Counted from the first letter of the stretch, positions 16,803-25,861 are shown. The stretch is 43,167 bases of DNA from Woeseiaceae bacterium (GCA_013043165.1 JABDOQ010000093.1:1-43167); one strand, 5' to 3'. The notes: generated by a model from the letters alone, not told the origin. Numbers and translations are program-made.

Positions 16803-18308
16803 TCACATCTGGCCTTCGATCGGCAGGAAGCTCATGAGCTTGGTCTTGAATCGAAGCCACCAGGTCGTTCGCGGCTCGGTCGTGATGACCTCGTCCCCGC
16901 TATCGGCACGGAGTAGCCACTGTAAACGACCTTTCTCCGACAGCTGCAGTTGGTAGGCAATATCCGGCAAAGACTTGAGAATGCCGGCAGCCATCGAACC
17001 GGCCAGTTCATCCGAGTCGACCATCATGCCCATCTCCGTGTTCAGGTACAGCGACCTTGGATCAAGATTAAATGAGCCGACGAACAGCCGGGTTCGATCG
17101 ATGGTTGCGACTTTCGAATGCAGGGTCAGTTTTGTGGTCGATTTCGAAGACGCAACGTGCGGACGCAACTCGTACAATTCGACGCCCTGCCGCAGCAACG
17201 GCTTTCGATAGCGCGCATACACCGCGTGAACGCTGGTGTGATTTGTCGATGCCAGCGAGTTACTGATAATGACAACGCGCACGCCCTTCCTGACCATCGT
17301 GCCGAAGAAATCCACTCCCTCCTTCTGTGGAACGAAATACGGAGAAATTATGATCAGTTCCGACGCCGCCACCGCTACTGTTTGCTGCAGAAAGACGGTC
17401 GTGATGCTGGTCGACCGGGGCAGGAATTTACGAATCTTGTCGGGATAGTCCTGGATCACGGCCGCCTTTGCGCGCACCAGCGCCAAAGTTCCATCAGTGA
17501 ATTGCTTTGCAAGCCTGTCGTCGACGCTCTTCAGGAACGCGCCGTCGCGATGCTCCTCCAGGTACGTGCGACCCTGCTTCGTGGAATCCTCCAGGGAACT
17601 GTGCGGCACCATGGCGTTGAACGCATTGATCGGGATCGCCTCCTGCGAATTCCAGTACGCATCGAATCCATCCGATACGTCATCGACAACGGTGCCGATT
17701 GCGAGCAGGTCCTCATCAATGAATTCCAGCCTGCCGCCCGACTGGAAATACTCGTCCGCGAGGTTTCTTCCGCCAACAATCGTGACCTGGTTGTCGACGG
17801 TGAACGACTTATTGTGCATGCGACGATTGAGGATATTGAAGTTCGCAATAAAGCTGATCAACCGCGAACGGCGCCGCGGAAAGGGATTGAAAACACGTAC
17901 CTCGATGCTGTTGTGGACGTCGAGTGAAAGTAATCCGGCGTCGATTTCATGAGTGAGTGCATCGTCCATCAGCAGCCGGACACGAACGCCACGGTCAGCG
18001 GCTGCCGCCAGGCGCAGTGCTACCAGATTGCCGCTGATGTCATCACGAATCAGGTAGCTTTGAATATCGATCGTGCGCTCCGCTCGATCGATCAGTCCCA
18101 GCCTGACACCCAGTGCATCCCGCCCCGATTCGAGCCGGTATGCACCGCAGGCAGCGTCATTATCTTGCAGCCAGCGCTGCGCCGCGCGGCCCAGCAAGGT
18201 ATCGCCGGCGTCGGCGTGCTTGTAGGACTCCAGTCGCTCGGGCAGCTTGAAGAATTTGTGGTATTTCGCCGGCAGTCGAGTACCGACGAGTGTCGTTAGC
18301 ATTCCCAT
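16803..18308 (-). CDS. Phospholipase D/cardiolipin synthase-like protein (ClsC-type)
   Basis: A 501-residue protein with two HKD motifs: His165-Lys167-Asp172 (HNKSFTVDN) and His397-Lys399-Asp404 (HSKVATID), each followed by a VGG/VGSFN strand. Length and the lack of N-terminal transmembrane segments match the YmdC/ClsC group, which makes cardiolipin by phosphatidyl transfer at the membrane. The usual transfer partner gene ymdB is not adjacent. ATG 18308 is the first codon available; the 240-bp region upstream is shared with the riboswitch-controlled oxidase gene. Confidence 0.88.
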   Translation of the reverse strand: MGMLTTLVGTRLPAKYHKFFKLPERLESYKHADAGDTLLGRAAQRWLQDNDAACGAYRLESGRDALGVRLGLIDRAERTIDIQSYLIRDDISGNLVALRLAAAADRGVRVRLLMDDALTHEIDAGLLSLDVHNSIEVRVFNPFPRRRSRLISFIANFNILNRRMHNKSFTVDNQVTIVGGRNLADEYFQSGGRLEFIDEDLLAIGTVVDDVSDGFDAYWNSQEAIPINAFNAMVPHSSLEDSTKQGRTYLEEHRDGAFLKSVDDRLAKQFTDGTLALVRAKAAVIQDYPDKIRKFLPRSTSITTVFLQQTVAVAASELIIISPYFVPQKEGVDFFGTMVRKGVRVVIISNSLASTNHTSVHAVYARYRKPLLRQGVELYELRPHVASSKSTTKLTLHSKVATIDRTRLFVGSFNLDPRSLYLNTEMGMMVDSDELAGSMAAGILKSLPDIAYQLQLSEKGRLQWLLRADSGDEVITTEPRTTWWLRFKTKLMSFLPIEGQM

Positions 18309-18352
18309 TCGTAGTCGAATTTAACAGAATATATTCCAGTCGCTTCGATTCA

Positions 18353-18377
18353 TTGCACAGACTACCTGACTGTGCAA
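18353..18377. promoter_or_regulatory. Perfect 8-bp inverted repeat, possible operator
   Basis: TTGCACAG and CTGTGCAA are exact inverted repeats separated by nine bases. The element lies in the divergent region between the phospholipase D-like gene and the riboswitch, 45 bp from the former's start. A dimeric regulator could bind here and act on either gene; it could also form a hairpin in the riboswitch leader. No regulator gene in the window is obviously matched to it. Confidence 0.45.
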
Positions 18378-18390
18378 CGATAGCCGTTCG

Positions 18391-18470
18391 TTTGACAAAG
18401 GCACAACTGTCGAAAGACAGCGTCGCAAAACTTCCGGTCTAAGGGTCTCTCCTAAGACAGCGGGGTTACC
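18391..18470 (+). promoter_or_regulatory. c-di-GMP-I (GEMM) riboswitch
   Basis: All conserved blocks of the GEMM class I aptamer occur in order: ACAAAGGCACAAC, a hairpin CTGTC-GAAA-GACAG with the GNRA tetraloop (18407-18420), CGTCGCAAAACTTCCGG, TCTAAG, then a second hairpin (GTCT-A-AGG ... CCT-A-AGAC) and AGCGGGGTTACC. An imperfect closing stem can form between about 18386-18394 and 18470-18481. The family senses cyclic di-GMP (a subclass prefers cGAMP). It lies 79 bp upstream of the flavin oxidase gene on the same strand. Downstream, an 8-bp hairpin (18481-18500, GACC loop) and six T residues (18522-18527) precede the GGAG ribosome site, so either termination or SD masking could be the output. 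Confidence 0.93.
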
Positions 18471-18548
18471 AACACGATAACTCATCGCGACCGCGGTGAG
18501 CGCATTCGGTGTCTTTGGCAATTTTTTAGCTGCTGCTGGAGACATGAT

Positions 18549-19901
18549 ATGCAAGCAAGCGGGTTTCGCGACACAGGCCGGTTCATGCTGCGCCCTGCCC
18601 GGCCGGGCGTTTATACACCGACCAATCTGGCCAGATTGATGCGGTGCCTGGATCCGCAGGGCAACATCGCACTTCCGATTCGAACCCGCGGTGCCGCAAG
18701 CGCATCCACCGATTGCAACCAGAGCCCCACAGGTACTGTTATTCAAACCACCGGGCTCAACAGGATCATCAGGATTGACACCTATAATCATACGGTTACA
18801 GCCGAGGCCGGGGTAAGGCTCGGAACGCTTGTGTCGGAGCTTGCCAAACAGGGCCTGGAACTCATCGGCAATCATGAACAAATGGAAAGGACGCTGGGCG
18901 GCGCGCTGGCGTCACCTTGCATGGGTCCCGGAATAGGAGACCGGGCGAGCTACCTGTCAAGCCAGCTGATGCAGGCGAAGATTGTTACGGCGGGCGGCAA
19001 GATCATGAACATTTCGGAGCAAAAGAAACATTTGCTGAATGCTTTTCGATTGAGCTACGGCCTGCTCGGAGTAATCTACGAAGCGACGCTTCAGGTTCGG
19101 CCAATCTCGACATTTTCGGCCAGCCATCGCAGCCTTTGCGTCGACAGGTTCTCCGATATCGTAGACCGTCTCTCCACCCAGGATGTCGGCCTCAAGTTCT
19201 ATCTGCTGCCGCATCGCAATCGTGTCTACGTTGATGTACGTCGATACCAAACGGTTGCTGGTAACGCCTACGAGACGCCCTGGAAAATAAAAGACTGGGG
19301 CGAAAGCACGGTATTGCCACATGTCTTCAAATCGCTTAATCGTGTGATACCAATCCCGTCGGTGCGTTACAAACTCATAGACGGTATCAGCGCCGCAACG
19401 TATGGCCTCGTCAATAGCAAGCTCGTCAACAACGGCAACAACGTTGCTGCAACCGGCCGGCGCCGTCGCAAGAAGCCGCGCAACCTCTTGTATTCGACCT
19501 GGTGTTTCCCGGCGACGGATTTTTCTCTCGTTGTCAAAGCCTACGTCGATTTCTGCCAGCAGACGCAGCAAAACAATGGCTATCGCTGCGACATGCCGGC
19601 TGTTGGTTTTCGTGTAAGCAAGGATTCGTCTGCCCTGCTGTCGCCATCCTTCGACGAACCCGTATTCGCCCTGCAGACGACATCAACTCAGCAGCGTGGA
19701 TGGGACGATTTCGTCATCGACCTGGCACAGTTTGCAGAGAACTGGGGCGGCACGCCGCTATTCAGCCAGTCCCGCGCCTTTCGCGCCGAGCACGCCACGC
19801 AGAATTATTCGACGCGGCTGGACTTCTTTCGCAAGATCCGGCGCCAGCTCGACCCCGAGAATCGCCTGCTGAATCCGTTCCTGGCCCAGAGTTTCGCCTG
19901 A
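18549..19901 (+). CDS. FAD-binding sugar-lactone oxidase-like flavoprotein
   Basis: A 450-residue protein of the vanillyl-alcohol-oxidase fold. Residues about 15-175 form the FAD_binding_4 domain (IRIDTYNHTVTAEAGVRLG, then GNHEQMERTLGGALAS, and YGLLGVIYEATLQV). The C-terminal half resembles the D-arabinono-1,4-lactone/L-gulonolactone oxidase domain. The GHS-type His that often carries covalent FAD is replaced by GAASAS, so FAD is probably not linked there. Such enzymes oxidise aldono-lactones with oxygen or another acceptor. GGAG lies seven bases before ATG 18549. The gene is alone behind a c-di-GMP riboswitch, which is its likely main control. Substrate uncertain. Confidence 0.88.
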   Translation: MQASGFRDTGRFMLRPARPGVYTPTNLARLMRCLDPQGNIALPIRTRGAASASTDCNQSPTGTVIQTTGLNRIIRIDTYNHTVTAEAGVRLGTLVSELAKQGLELIGNHEQMERTLGGALASPCMGPGIGDRASYLSSQLMQAKIVTAGGKIMNISEQKKHLLNAFRLSYGLLGVIYEATLQVRPISTFSASHRSLCVDRFSDIVDRLSTQDVGLKFYLLPHRNRVYVDVRRYQTVAGNAYETPWKIKDWGESTVLPHVFKSLNRVIPIPSVRYKLIDGISAATYGLVNSKLVNNGNNVAATGRRRRKKPRNLLYSTWCFPATDFSLVVKAYVDFCQQTQQNNGYRCDMPAVGFRVSKDSSALLSPSFDEPVFALQTTSTQQRGWDDFVIDLAQFAENWGGTPLFSQSRAFRAEHATQNYSTRLDFFRKIRRQLDPENRLLNPFLAQSFA

Positions 19902-19956
19902 GCACTGCCCGGGGTCGCCGAATAATTCATATATAAATCAGAGACTTCAAGCTATA

Positions 19957-20049
19957 AACAGGTCCTTGCAAAAAAGCCTTGGATTTCATATATCGGACTG
20001 ATAGTATGCATCGCACCGATATATCGCGGTGACCACCGCAGGACCTGTT
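19957..20049. promoter_or_regulatory. Nested inverted repeats over the padR start region
   Basis: Three exact inverted repeats are nested upstream of padR. The outer arms AACAGGTCCT (19957-19966) and AGGACCTGTT (20040-20049) pair over 10 bp. Inside them ATATATCGG (19988-19996) and CCGATATAT (20016-20024) pair over 9 bp. GCGGTG/CACCGC (20026-20031/20034-20039) abuts the right outer arm. The right outer arm contains the AGGA that would serve as ribosome site for ATG 20054. PadR proteins commonly autoregulate from such repeats; an mRNA hairpin hiding the SD is an alternative. Confidence 0.6.
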
Positions 20050-20053
20050 CGAA

Positions 20054-20596
20054 ATGGACGTAAAAACCGTTTGCCTGGGCATGCTGACCGATGGCAAAGC
20101 TTCCGGCTATGACCTGAAGAAGCAGTTCGAATCCAGTTTTGGCCACTTTTTCGCAGCCGGATATGGCTCTATCTATCCGGCCCTTTCCGCCCTCGCCGAG
20201 CAAGGCCTGGTTGACTGCGAAGAAATCCCGCAGGAAGGCAAGCCGGACCGAAAGGTCTACGCCATCACGACTGAGGGCCGGCATTTTCTTCTCAACGCCC
20301 TGCAGAACACGTCGCCCTGTCACAAGGTGCGCTCCGAGTTCCTGGCGATGATGTGTTTTGCGCACCTGATGCGCCCGGCAGACGTTGAGGCCGTGCTCGA
20401 CAATCGGCTGGCCGACATCGAGCGCTTCAAGGAAATGTTTGACGAAATTGAATCCGGCGGCATGCAGGACTGGCCGCCGGGAATGAGATTCGTGCTTGGT
20501 TTTGGGAAAACAATCGCGGCCACGATGGAGCGGTACATAAACGACAACCGATATCTCCTTACTGAACAAACAGAAGAACAATCTGTGGCGGGCTAG
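20054..20596 (+). CDS. PadR-family transcriptional regulator
   Basis: A 180-residue regulator with an N-terminal PadR winged helix (about 5-80: LGMLTDGKASGYDLKKQFE, then FAAGYGSIYPALSALAEQGLV and the wing KVYAITTEG) and a C-terminal helical dimerisation domain (about 95-170). PadR proteins are usually repressors of nearby exporter or detoxification genes and respond to small ligands. It sits 14 bp before the adaptor gene of an RND efflux system on the same strand, so it most likely controls padR and the pump through the inverted repeats upstream. Confidence 0.93.
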   Translation: MDVKTVCLGMLTDGKASGYDLKKQFESSFGHFFAAGYGSIYPALSALAEQGLVDCEEIPQEGKPDRKVYAITTEGRHFLLNALQNTSPCHKVRSEFLAMMCFAHLMRPADVEAVLDNRLADIERFKEMFDEIESGGMQDWPPGMRFVLGFGKTIAATMERYINDNRYLLTEQTEEQSVAG

Positions 20597-20610
20597 TTGC
20601 CGCAGGCTGA

Positions 20611-21759
20611 ATGGATAAAATCACGATGCAATTCGACAACGTCATGCGTTACAAATCCTGGATCATATCGGCCGGTATCGTTTTCCTGGTCACCGTCTGG
20701 CTGCTATCAGGGCAGATAGGCGCAAGCGATGAGGACGAGCAGCCGAGCACCGCGAATCAGACCGCTGCGGGCGCCAGGAGCGCCGTGCGGGTTCGCACGC
20801 AGTCCGCTGAAGAAGTCATGCGGACAATTACCGTCAACGGCAAGACGGCACCCGCCAGAGTAGTGCATCTTGCGGCTGAAACAGACGGCCGAATTGAGTA
20901 TATCGGCGCGCAGCGCGGCGCCAGCCTGGAGCGTGGCAGCGTAATTATTCGCCTTGACGAACGCGATCGCAGCGCGCGCCTCGCGCAGGCCGAAGCGACT
21001 GTAAAACAGCGTGAGGTTGAGTACGCAGGACGCCTGAAGCTGAAATCCGGGAGCTATGTATCCGAAGCGCAGCTGCAGGAAGCGATTGCCATGTTGGAAG
21101 CCGCCAAGACCGAACTGAAGCGCGCTGAGCTCGATCTTGCCTATATGACAATTCGCGCCCCGTTTGCCGGTGCCCTGCAGGCCCGCAGTGTCGAGGTCGG
21201 TGACTTCGTCAAGCGTGGTGACCCTGTGGCGACCTATGTCGATAACCGCACGATCATCGTTTCCGCGAACCTCTCGGAATTCGACGCACGATTTGTGAAT
21301 GTTGGAGACATGGCGGAAGCAGCGCTTGCGACAGGTGAATCAGTGCGCGGGAGAATTCGCTATGTCGCGCCTGTCGCCGACGACGCAACGCGAACCTTTG
21401 CTGTTGAACTCGAAGTCGACAACGCTGCCGGTCAGCTTCGGGCCGGCGGCACCGCGGAATTGCGAATTCCGGCGGAGCTGGTTTCCGCTCATCGAATTTC
21501 CCCGTCTCTGCTGACGCTGGACGATGCTGGCAATGTCGGCATAAAAATCGTCGACGACGGCGGTAAGGTCGAATTCGTGCTGGCTGATATCGCACTATCG
21601 TCGAGTGACGGCGTCTGGCTCGCCGGGCTGCCCGAAACAACGACGATCATTACAGTCGGGCAGGGCTACGTTGCCAACGGTACGGTGGTTGACGCGATCC
21701 CGGAAAGCGAAGTCAAAAGGGCAGTGGCCATCAAGGCTGATGATGAGGCCGGCGACTGA
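20611..21759 (+). CDS. RND efflux periplasmic adaptor (membrane fusion protein)
   Basis: A 382-residue adaptor with an N-terminal membrane helix (about 16-34), a lipoyl half-motif (GRIEYIGAQRGASLERGSVI around residues 90-110), a short coiled-coil hairpin (about 110-175), a second lipoyl half (TIRAPFAGALQARSVEVGDFV) and beta-barrel and membrane-proximal domains. It links the inner-membrane pump to an outer-membrane channel. The start is ATG 20611 with AGG close upstream; an ATG five codons on is possible. Its stop overlaps the pump start (TGATG). No outer-membrane channel gene is nearby. Confidence 0.93.
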   Translation: MDKITMQFDNVMRYKSWIISAGIVFLVTVWLLSGQIGASDEDEQPSTANQTAAGARSAVRVRTQSAEEVMRTITVNGKTAPARVVHLAAETDGRIEYIGAQRGASLERGSVIIRLDERDRSARLAQAEATVKQREVEYAGRLKLKSGSYVSEAQLQEAIAMLEAAKTELKRAELDLAYMTIRAPFAGALQARSVEVGDFVKRGDPVATYVDNRTIIVSANLSEFDARFVNVGDMAEAALATGESVRGRIRYVAPVADDATRTFAVELEVDNAAGQLRAGGTAELRIPAELVSAHRISPSLLTLDDAGNVGIKIVDDGGKVEFVLADIALSSSDGVWLAGLPETTTIITVGQGYVANGTVVDAIPESEVKRAVAIKADDEAGD

Positions 21760-24700
21760 TGGATATCATCGCGCGCGCAATGTCGCGGTCGCGTACCGTA
21801 ATACTGTCGCTGCTGGTTGTTCTGATCGGCGGAATAGTCGCCTACGTCACGATACCGAAGGAAGCCGAACCCGATATCGAAATCCCTGTGATCTACGTCA
21901 GCATCGAGCATGATGGTATTTCGCCCGAAGATTCCGAACGACTGCTGGTTCGCCCAATGGAACAGGAGCTGCGATCAATCGAAGGCGTAAAGGAGATGAC
22001 GGCCAGCGCTTATGAAGGCGGTGCAAACGTGCAGCTCGAGTTTGATGCCGGCATCAATACCAAGCAGGCGCTGCAGGATGTTCGTGAAAAAGCCGATCTT
22101 GCCAAGGCCAAGCTGCCTGCAGAAACGGACGAGCCCACCGTTCACGAAGTCAAGATGTCGCGATTCGATCCCATGCTGGTGCTCAATTTGGCCGGCAACG
22201 TTCCCGAACGCACCCTGATATCGATAGCAAAGGACATTCAGGAGAAACTCGAGGCACTCGGTGGTGTTCTTGAAGTCAACCTGGTCGGTGCTCGCGAAGA
22301 GCTCATGGAAGTTGTCGTGGATCCGCTGGCGATGGAGAGCTACGGCCTCGACCAGGCACAGATTATCGGCTTCGTTAATCGCAACAACCGGCTGGTCGCC
22401 GCCGGCGCCCTGCAGTCCGACGAGGGTCGTTTTCAGGTCAAAGTACCCGGTGTTTTCGAAAGTGTCGACGACGTACTCAATATGCCGATCAAAGCCGTGG
22501 GCGAGCGCATCGTGCACTTCAAGGACATAGCCAAGGTGCGCCGCACGTACAAGGATGCCGAGAGCGTAGCGCGGCTGAACGGCAAACCTGCACTCGCAAT
22601 CGAAGTGGTCCAGCGAGCCGGCGCCAACATCATCGATACCATCGCCGAAGTGAATGCGATCATCGACGAAGAACGTGCCTACTGGCCGGCAGAGATAGAC
22701 ATTGTCGCTTCTCGCGACAAATCCGACGACGTCAACGAAATGCTGACGGAGCTACAAAACAACGTACTCGCGGCCGTGTTGCTGGTCTTCATTGTGATTA
22801 TCGGCATACTCGGCATACGTTCTGCGCTGCTGGTCGGCGTTGCGATCCCGGGCAGTTTCCTGATGGGCATTCTGATCATTGGTTCGTTCGGTATAACGAT
22901 CAATATGATGGTGTTATTCGCCCTGATAATGGCCGTTGGCATGCTCGTCGACGGTGCTATCGTCGTCACCGAGATGGCCGACCGGCGCCTGGCCGAAGGT
23001 GAGTCGCGTCATGACGCGTATTCCCGTGCCGCAATCCGTATGGCGTGGCCGATCATTGCGTCGACATGCACGACGCTGGCTGCGTTTGTTCCGCTTGCGC
23101 TATGGCCCGGCACCTCCGGCGAGTTTATGAAGTACCTGCCGATAACCCTGATCGCTGTGTTGTCCGCATCGTTGGTCATGGCGCTGTTATTCGTACCAAC
23201 GCTTGGCTCGATCTTCGGCAGGACAGGGGCGAATACGGCGGAAGCGCGGCGAAACCTGGCCGCGGCTGAAACGGGCGATCTCGACTCGGTAACCGGATTT
23301 ACCGGTCGTTACCTGCAGTTCCTCAAGCGATCGCTCAGGCATCCGTGGCGAAATGTGGCTGCCGTTTCAGCGCTGTTGGCGGCGATTTACGCGACATTCT
23401 TCGTGTTCGGCAAGGGCATAGAGTATTTTCCCGACGTCGAGCAGCCATTCGGCATGGTCGATATCCGTGCCCGCGGTGATCTGTCGACCGAAGAACGCGA
23501 TTTTCTGGTTCGGCAGGTTGAAGAGCGCGTGCTGGACATGCCCGAGATCGAATTCCTTTACGCCAAGACAGGTAGTAGCGATCAAGGTGCCGAAGACCAG
23601 ATCGGTTCTTTGACTTTGAACTACATTGACTGGAACAAACGCCGGCCCGCCAATGAAATTCTCGCAGAGATTCGTGAGCGGACCAGCAACCTTGTCGGTA
23701 TCCAGATCGAAACGCGCAAACCGGATTCCGGCCCGCCCCAGGGCAAACCAATACGCATTGAATTTGCATCACGCTTCCCCGATCTCCTGAATCAATCGGT
23801 CGTGAGCGTTCGTGAGCTCATGGAGCAACACCCGGGTATCGTGAACATCGAGGACAACCGACCGCTCCCGGGTATTGAATGGCAAATAAAAGTCGATCGG
23901 GCTGAAGCTGCGCGGTTCGGTGCCGACATTTCACTGGTCGGTGCGATGGTTCAGCTCGTTACCAACGGAATCAAAATCGGTGAGTACCGACCTGATGACA
24001 GCGACGACGAGATCGACATTCGGGTTCGATACCCCGAGGACAAACGCAGCCTTGCGCAAATCGATGAGCTGAGAATTCCAGGCGATCAGGGGCAGGTACC
24101 GATCAGCACATTCATCGAGCGCGTGCCCGCGCAGAAAGTCAGCACGATCAGGCGAATCGACATGCGCCGCACGATGGCCATCGATGCTGACGTCGCTGGC
24201 GGCTACCTCGTTGCAGATGTCGTTGCCGAGCTTCGTGAGCTGATGCCCGAACTTGAAATCGACCCGCGTGTATCTGCGGTTTTCGGCGGAAGCACCGAAG
24301 ACCAGGAAGAAGATATGGCGTTTCTGGAAAGGGCAATGATGATGGCACTTGCGATTATGGCCATTATTCTCGTGACCCAGTTCAACAGCATTTACCAGGC
24401 AGGCCTTATTCTCACGGCCGTCCTGTTCTCGACTGGTGGCGTTCTGCTCGGCCATCTGATTATGGGCAAACCGTTTGGCGTCATCATGAGCAGCGTTGGC
24501 GTCATAACGCTCGCTGGAATTGTCGTGAACAACAACATCGTGTTCATTGACTCTTACAACGTTTTGCGCAGTCGGGGTGAAGGCGCGTATGACGCCGTCC
24601 TCCGAACCTGTGCGATTCGCTTGCGGCCTGTCCTGCTGACGACCGTCACGACAATCGCCGGCCTCATGCCCATGGTTGTCGGCATCAACATCAATCTTAT

Positions 24701-24902
24701 TGACCGCGAAGTTTCCATCGGCGCACCCAGTTCGCAATGGTGGACCCAGCTCGCGTCCTCGGTCGCAGGCGGGCTGGCGTTCGCGACCATACTGACGCTG
24801 TTCCTGACGCCGAGTCTCCTGATGGTCCAGGCCAATTTCTCGCGGTATTGGCAGCAGCGCCGATCATTGCCTGCGGGTACGCCGGCGAGCGCCTCTCACT
24901 AG
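21759..24902 (+). CDS. RND multidrug efflux pump, HAE-1-like permease
   Basis: A 1047-residue inner-membrane pump, full length for the AcrB/MexB-like class, with a first helix, a large periplasmic loop (about 35-335), a central helix bundle, a second loop (about 560-860) and a C-terminal bundle. In the fourth helix region AcrB has two adjacent aspartates for proton relay; here the motif is VDGAIVV, keeping Asp398 and replacing the second with Gly399. The tenth-helix Lys position reads VVNNNIV. This pattern is found in part of the superfamily and suggests a different proton pathway detail. It is coupled by overlap to the adaptor gene and probably repressed by PadR. Confidence 0.95.
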   Translation: MDIIARAMSRSRTVILSLLVVLIGGIVAYVTIPKEAEPDIEIPVIYVSIEHDGISPEDSERLLVRPMEQELRSIEGVKEMTASAYEGGANVQLEFDAGINTKQALQDVREKADLAKAKLPAETDEPTVHEVKMSRFDPMLVLNLAGNVPERTLISIAKDIQEKLEALGGVLEVNLVGAREELMEVVVDPLAMESYGLDQAQIIGFVNRNNRLVAAGALQSDEGRFQVKVPGVFESVDDVLNMPIKAVGERIVHFKDIAKVRRTYKDAESVARLNGKPALAIEVVQRAGANIIDTIAEVNAIIDEERAYWPAEIDIVASRDKSDDVNEMLTELQNNVLAAVLLVFIVIIGILGIRSALLVGVAIPGSFLMGILIIGSFGITINMMVLFALIMAVGMLVDGAIVVTEMADRRLAEGESRHDAYSRAAIRMAWPIIASTCTTLAAFVPLALWPGTSGEFMKYLPITLIAVLSASLVMALLFVPTLGSIFGRTGANTAEARRNLAAAETGDLDSVTGFTGRYLQFLKRSLRHPWRNVAAVSALLAAIYATFFVFGKGIEYFPDVEQPFGMVDIRARGDLSTEERDFLVRQVEERVLDMPEIEFLYAKTGSSDQGAEDQIGSLTLNYIDWNKRRPANEILAEIRERTSNLVGIQIETRKPDSGPPQGKPIRIEFASRFPDLLNQSVVSVRELMEQHPGIVNIEDNRPLPGIEWQIKVDRAEAARFGADISLVGAMVQLVTNGIKIGEYRPDDSDDEIDIRVRYPEDKRSLAQIDELRIPGDQGQVPISTFIERVPAQKVSTIRRIDMRRTMAIDADVAGGYLVADVVAELRELMPELEIDPRVSAVFGGSTEDQEEDMAFLERAMMMALAIMAIILVTQFNSIYQAGLILTAVLFSTGGVLLGHLIMGKPFGVIMSSVGVITLAGIVVNNNIVFIDSYNVLRSRGEGAYDAVLRTCAIRLRPVLLTTVTTIAGLMPMVVGININLIDREVSIGAPSSQWWTQLASSVAGGLAFATILTLFLTPSLLMVQANFSRYWQQRRSLPAGTPASASH

Positions 24903-24908
24903 ATCGAA

Positions 24909-25673
24909 TCAGGCGGGCGAGGCCCAGCCCCTGCGGATAAGCGCGCCGGCAAGTCCGAGCATCAGGAACCAGCTCAGCGAGCCGCCACCACCACTACTGA
25001 CGACAACCTGTGTAGTGACAACAGCTGGTGCATCCCTGTTGCTGTCTTCCAGCGGCAGTATGGACAGCTCGGACGTATCCTCCGGCCCGATGTCCGCCAC
25101 GAACGAATTGTCGTAGGCATCGTACAGTTCGATCAGGATGTCATAGTTGCCGGTCGGGTAACCCGCGACGAGATCTGTCTCGACGATATACTCATCGTCA
25201 CCCGAGGCGCCGAATATCGTGAAATTGTCCGTCTCCGCATACTCGTTCCACGGACCGTATTCGTAGCTCAGGTAGATAACGGCGTAGACCTCAGCAACGT
25301 CGAAGTAGGTATCGGCATCAAATAGCAGATCGATACCCGCGTAGTAGCCGTCGCGATCCCTGTCGGTAAAAAGCTCGACATCGGCCCTGTAAAACCAGAA
25401 ATCCGTATTCGGCGAACTTGCGTCGCCGGCCGAGGTTTTTTGCTGGCCGCCCGTACGTGCTGCTTTGTTGCGGTCGCCTGACAGCTCGAGCGCCCCGTAT
25501 TCATCACGTGACGGCTCTGGTGTCGCGGCCGTGCCTCGCTGGCTCACGAGGCCTTGGGACGTCGTGCTGATGCGAGCTTCTTCTTCCGCCGCCAGCGCTG
25601 TGTGGCTCGTAGTCAAGAGCAATACCAGCGGCAGTGCGAATACCATGTTGATCGTTCGTTTGAGGTAGGTCAT
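24909..25673 (-). CDS. Choice-of-anchor H family protein with GlyGly-CTERM tail
   Basis: A 254-residue exported protein. Signal peptide about 1-28 (ends ALA), a low-complexity linker, then a domain with Asp-rich loops (TDRDRDGYYAGID, LFDADTYFDVAEVYAV, LSYEYGPWNEY) matching the choice-of-anchor H family. The C-terminus is GGGG, a hydrophobic helix and RRGW, i.e. a GlyGly-CTERM sorting signal, normally cut by rhombosortase after type II secretion. Neither of those machines is in the window. AAAGGA seven bases upstream supports ATG 25673. It converges on the RND gene with a 6-bp gap. Confidence 0.9.
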   Translation of the reverse strand: MTYLKRTINMVFALPLVLLLTTSHTALAAEEEARISTTSQGLVSQRGTAATPEPSRDEYGALELSGDRNKAARTGGQQKTSAGDASSPNTDFWFYRADVELFTDRDRDGYYAGIDLLFDADTYFDVAEVYAVIYLSYEYGPWNEYAETDNFTIFGASGDDEYIVETDLVAGYPTGNYDILIELYDAYDNSFVADIGPEDTSELSILPLEDSNRDAPAVVTTQVVVSSGGGGSLSWFLMLGLAGALIRRGWASPA

Positions 25674-25861
25674 AACCGTGTCCTTTGATTGCTTACAACT
25701 TCATTAGAAGCCTGAGACACTGAATCGATGCTGAACCTGCAGGCATCCGCGAACGCCCGTGCGACCATGTTCAGCTCGCGTTCAATTAGCGGTCGCGCCG
25801 TTCATCTATGATTCAGTTTTCTCACAAAGTTCACGTCGGTAATGCAATCGCCTTGCTAACG

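Noticed and set aside
17118..17927. 269-codon plus-strand ORF
   Set aside because: Antisense shadow of the phospholipase D-like gene with its HKD motifs on the other strand.
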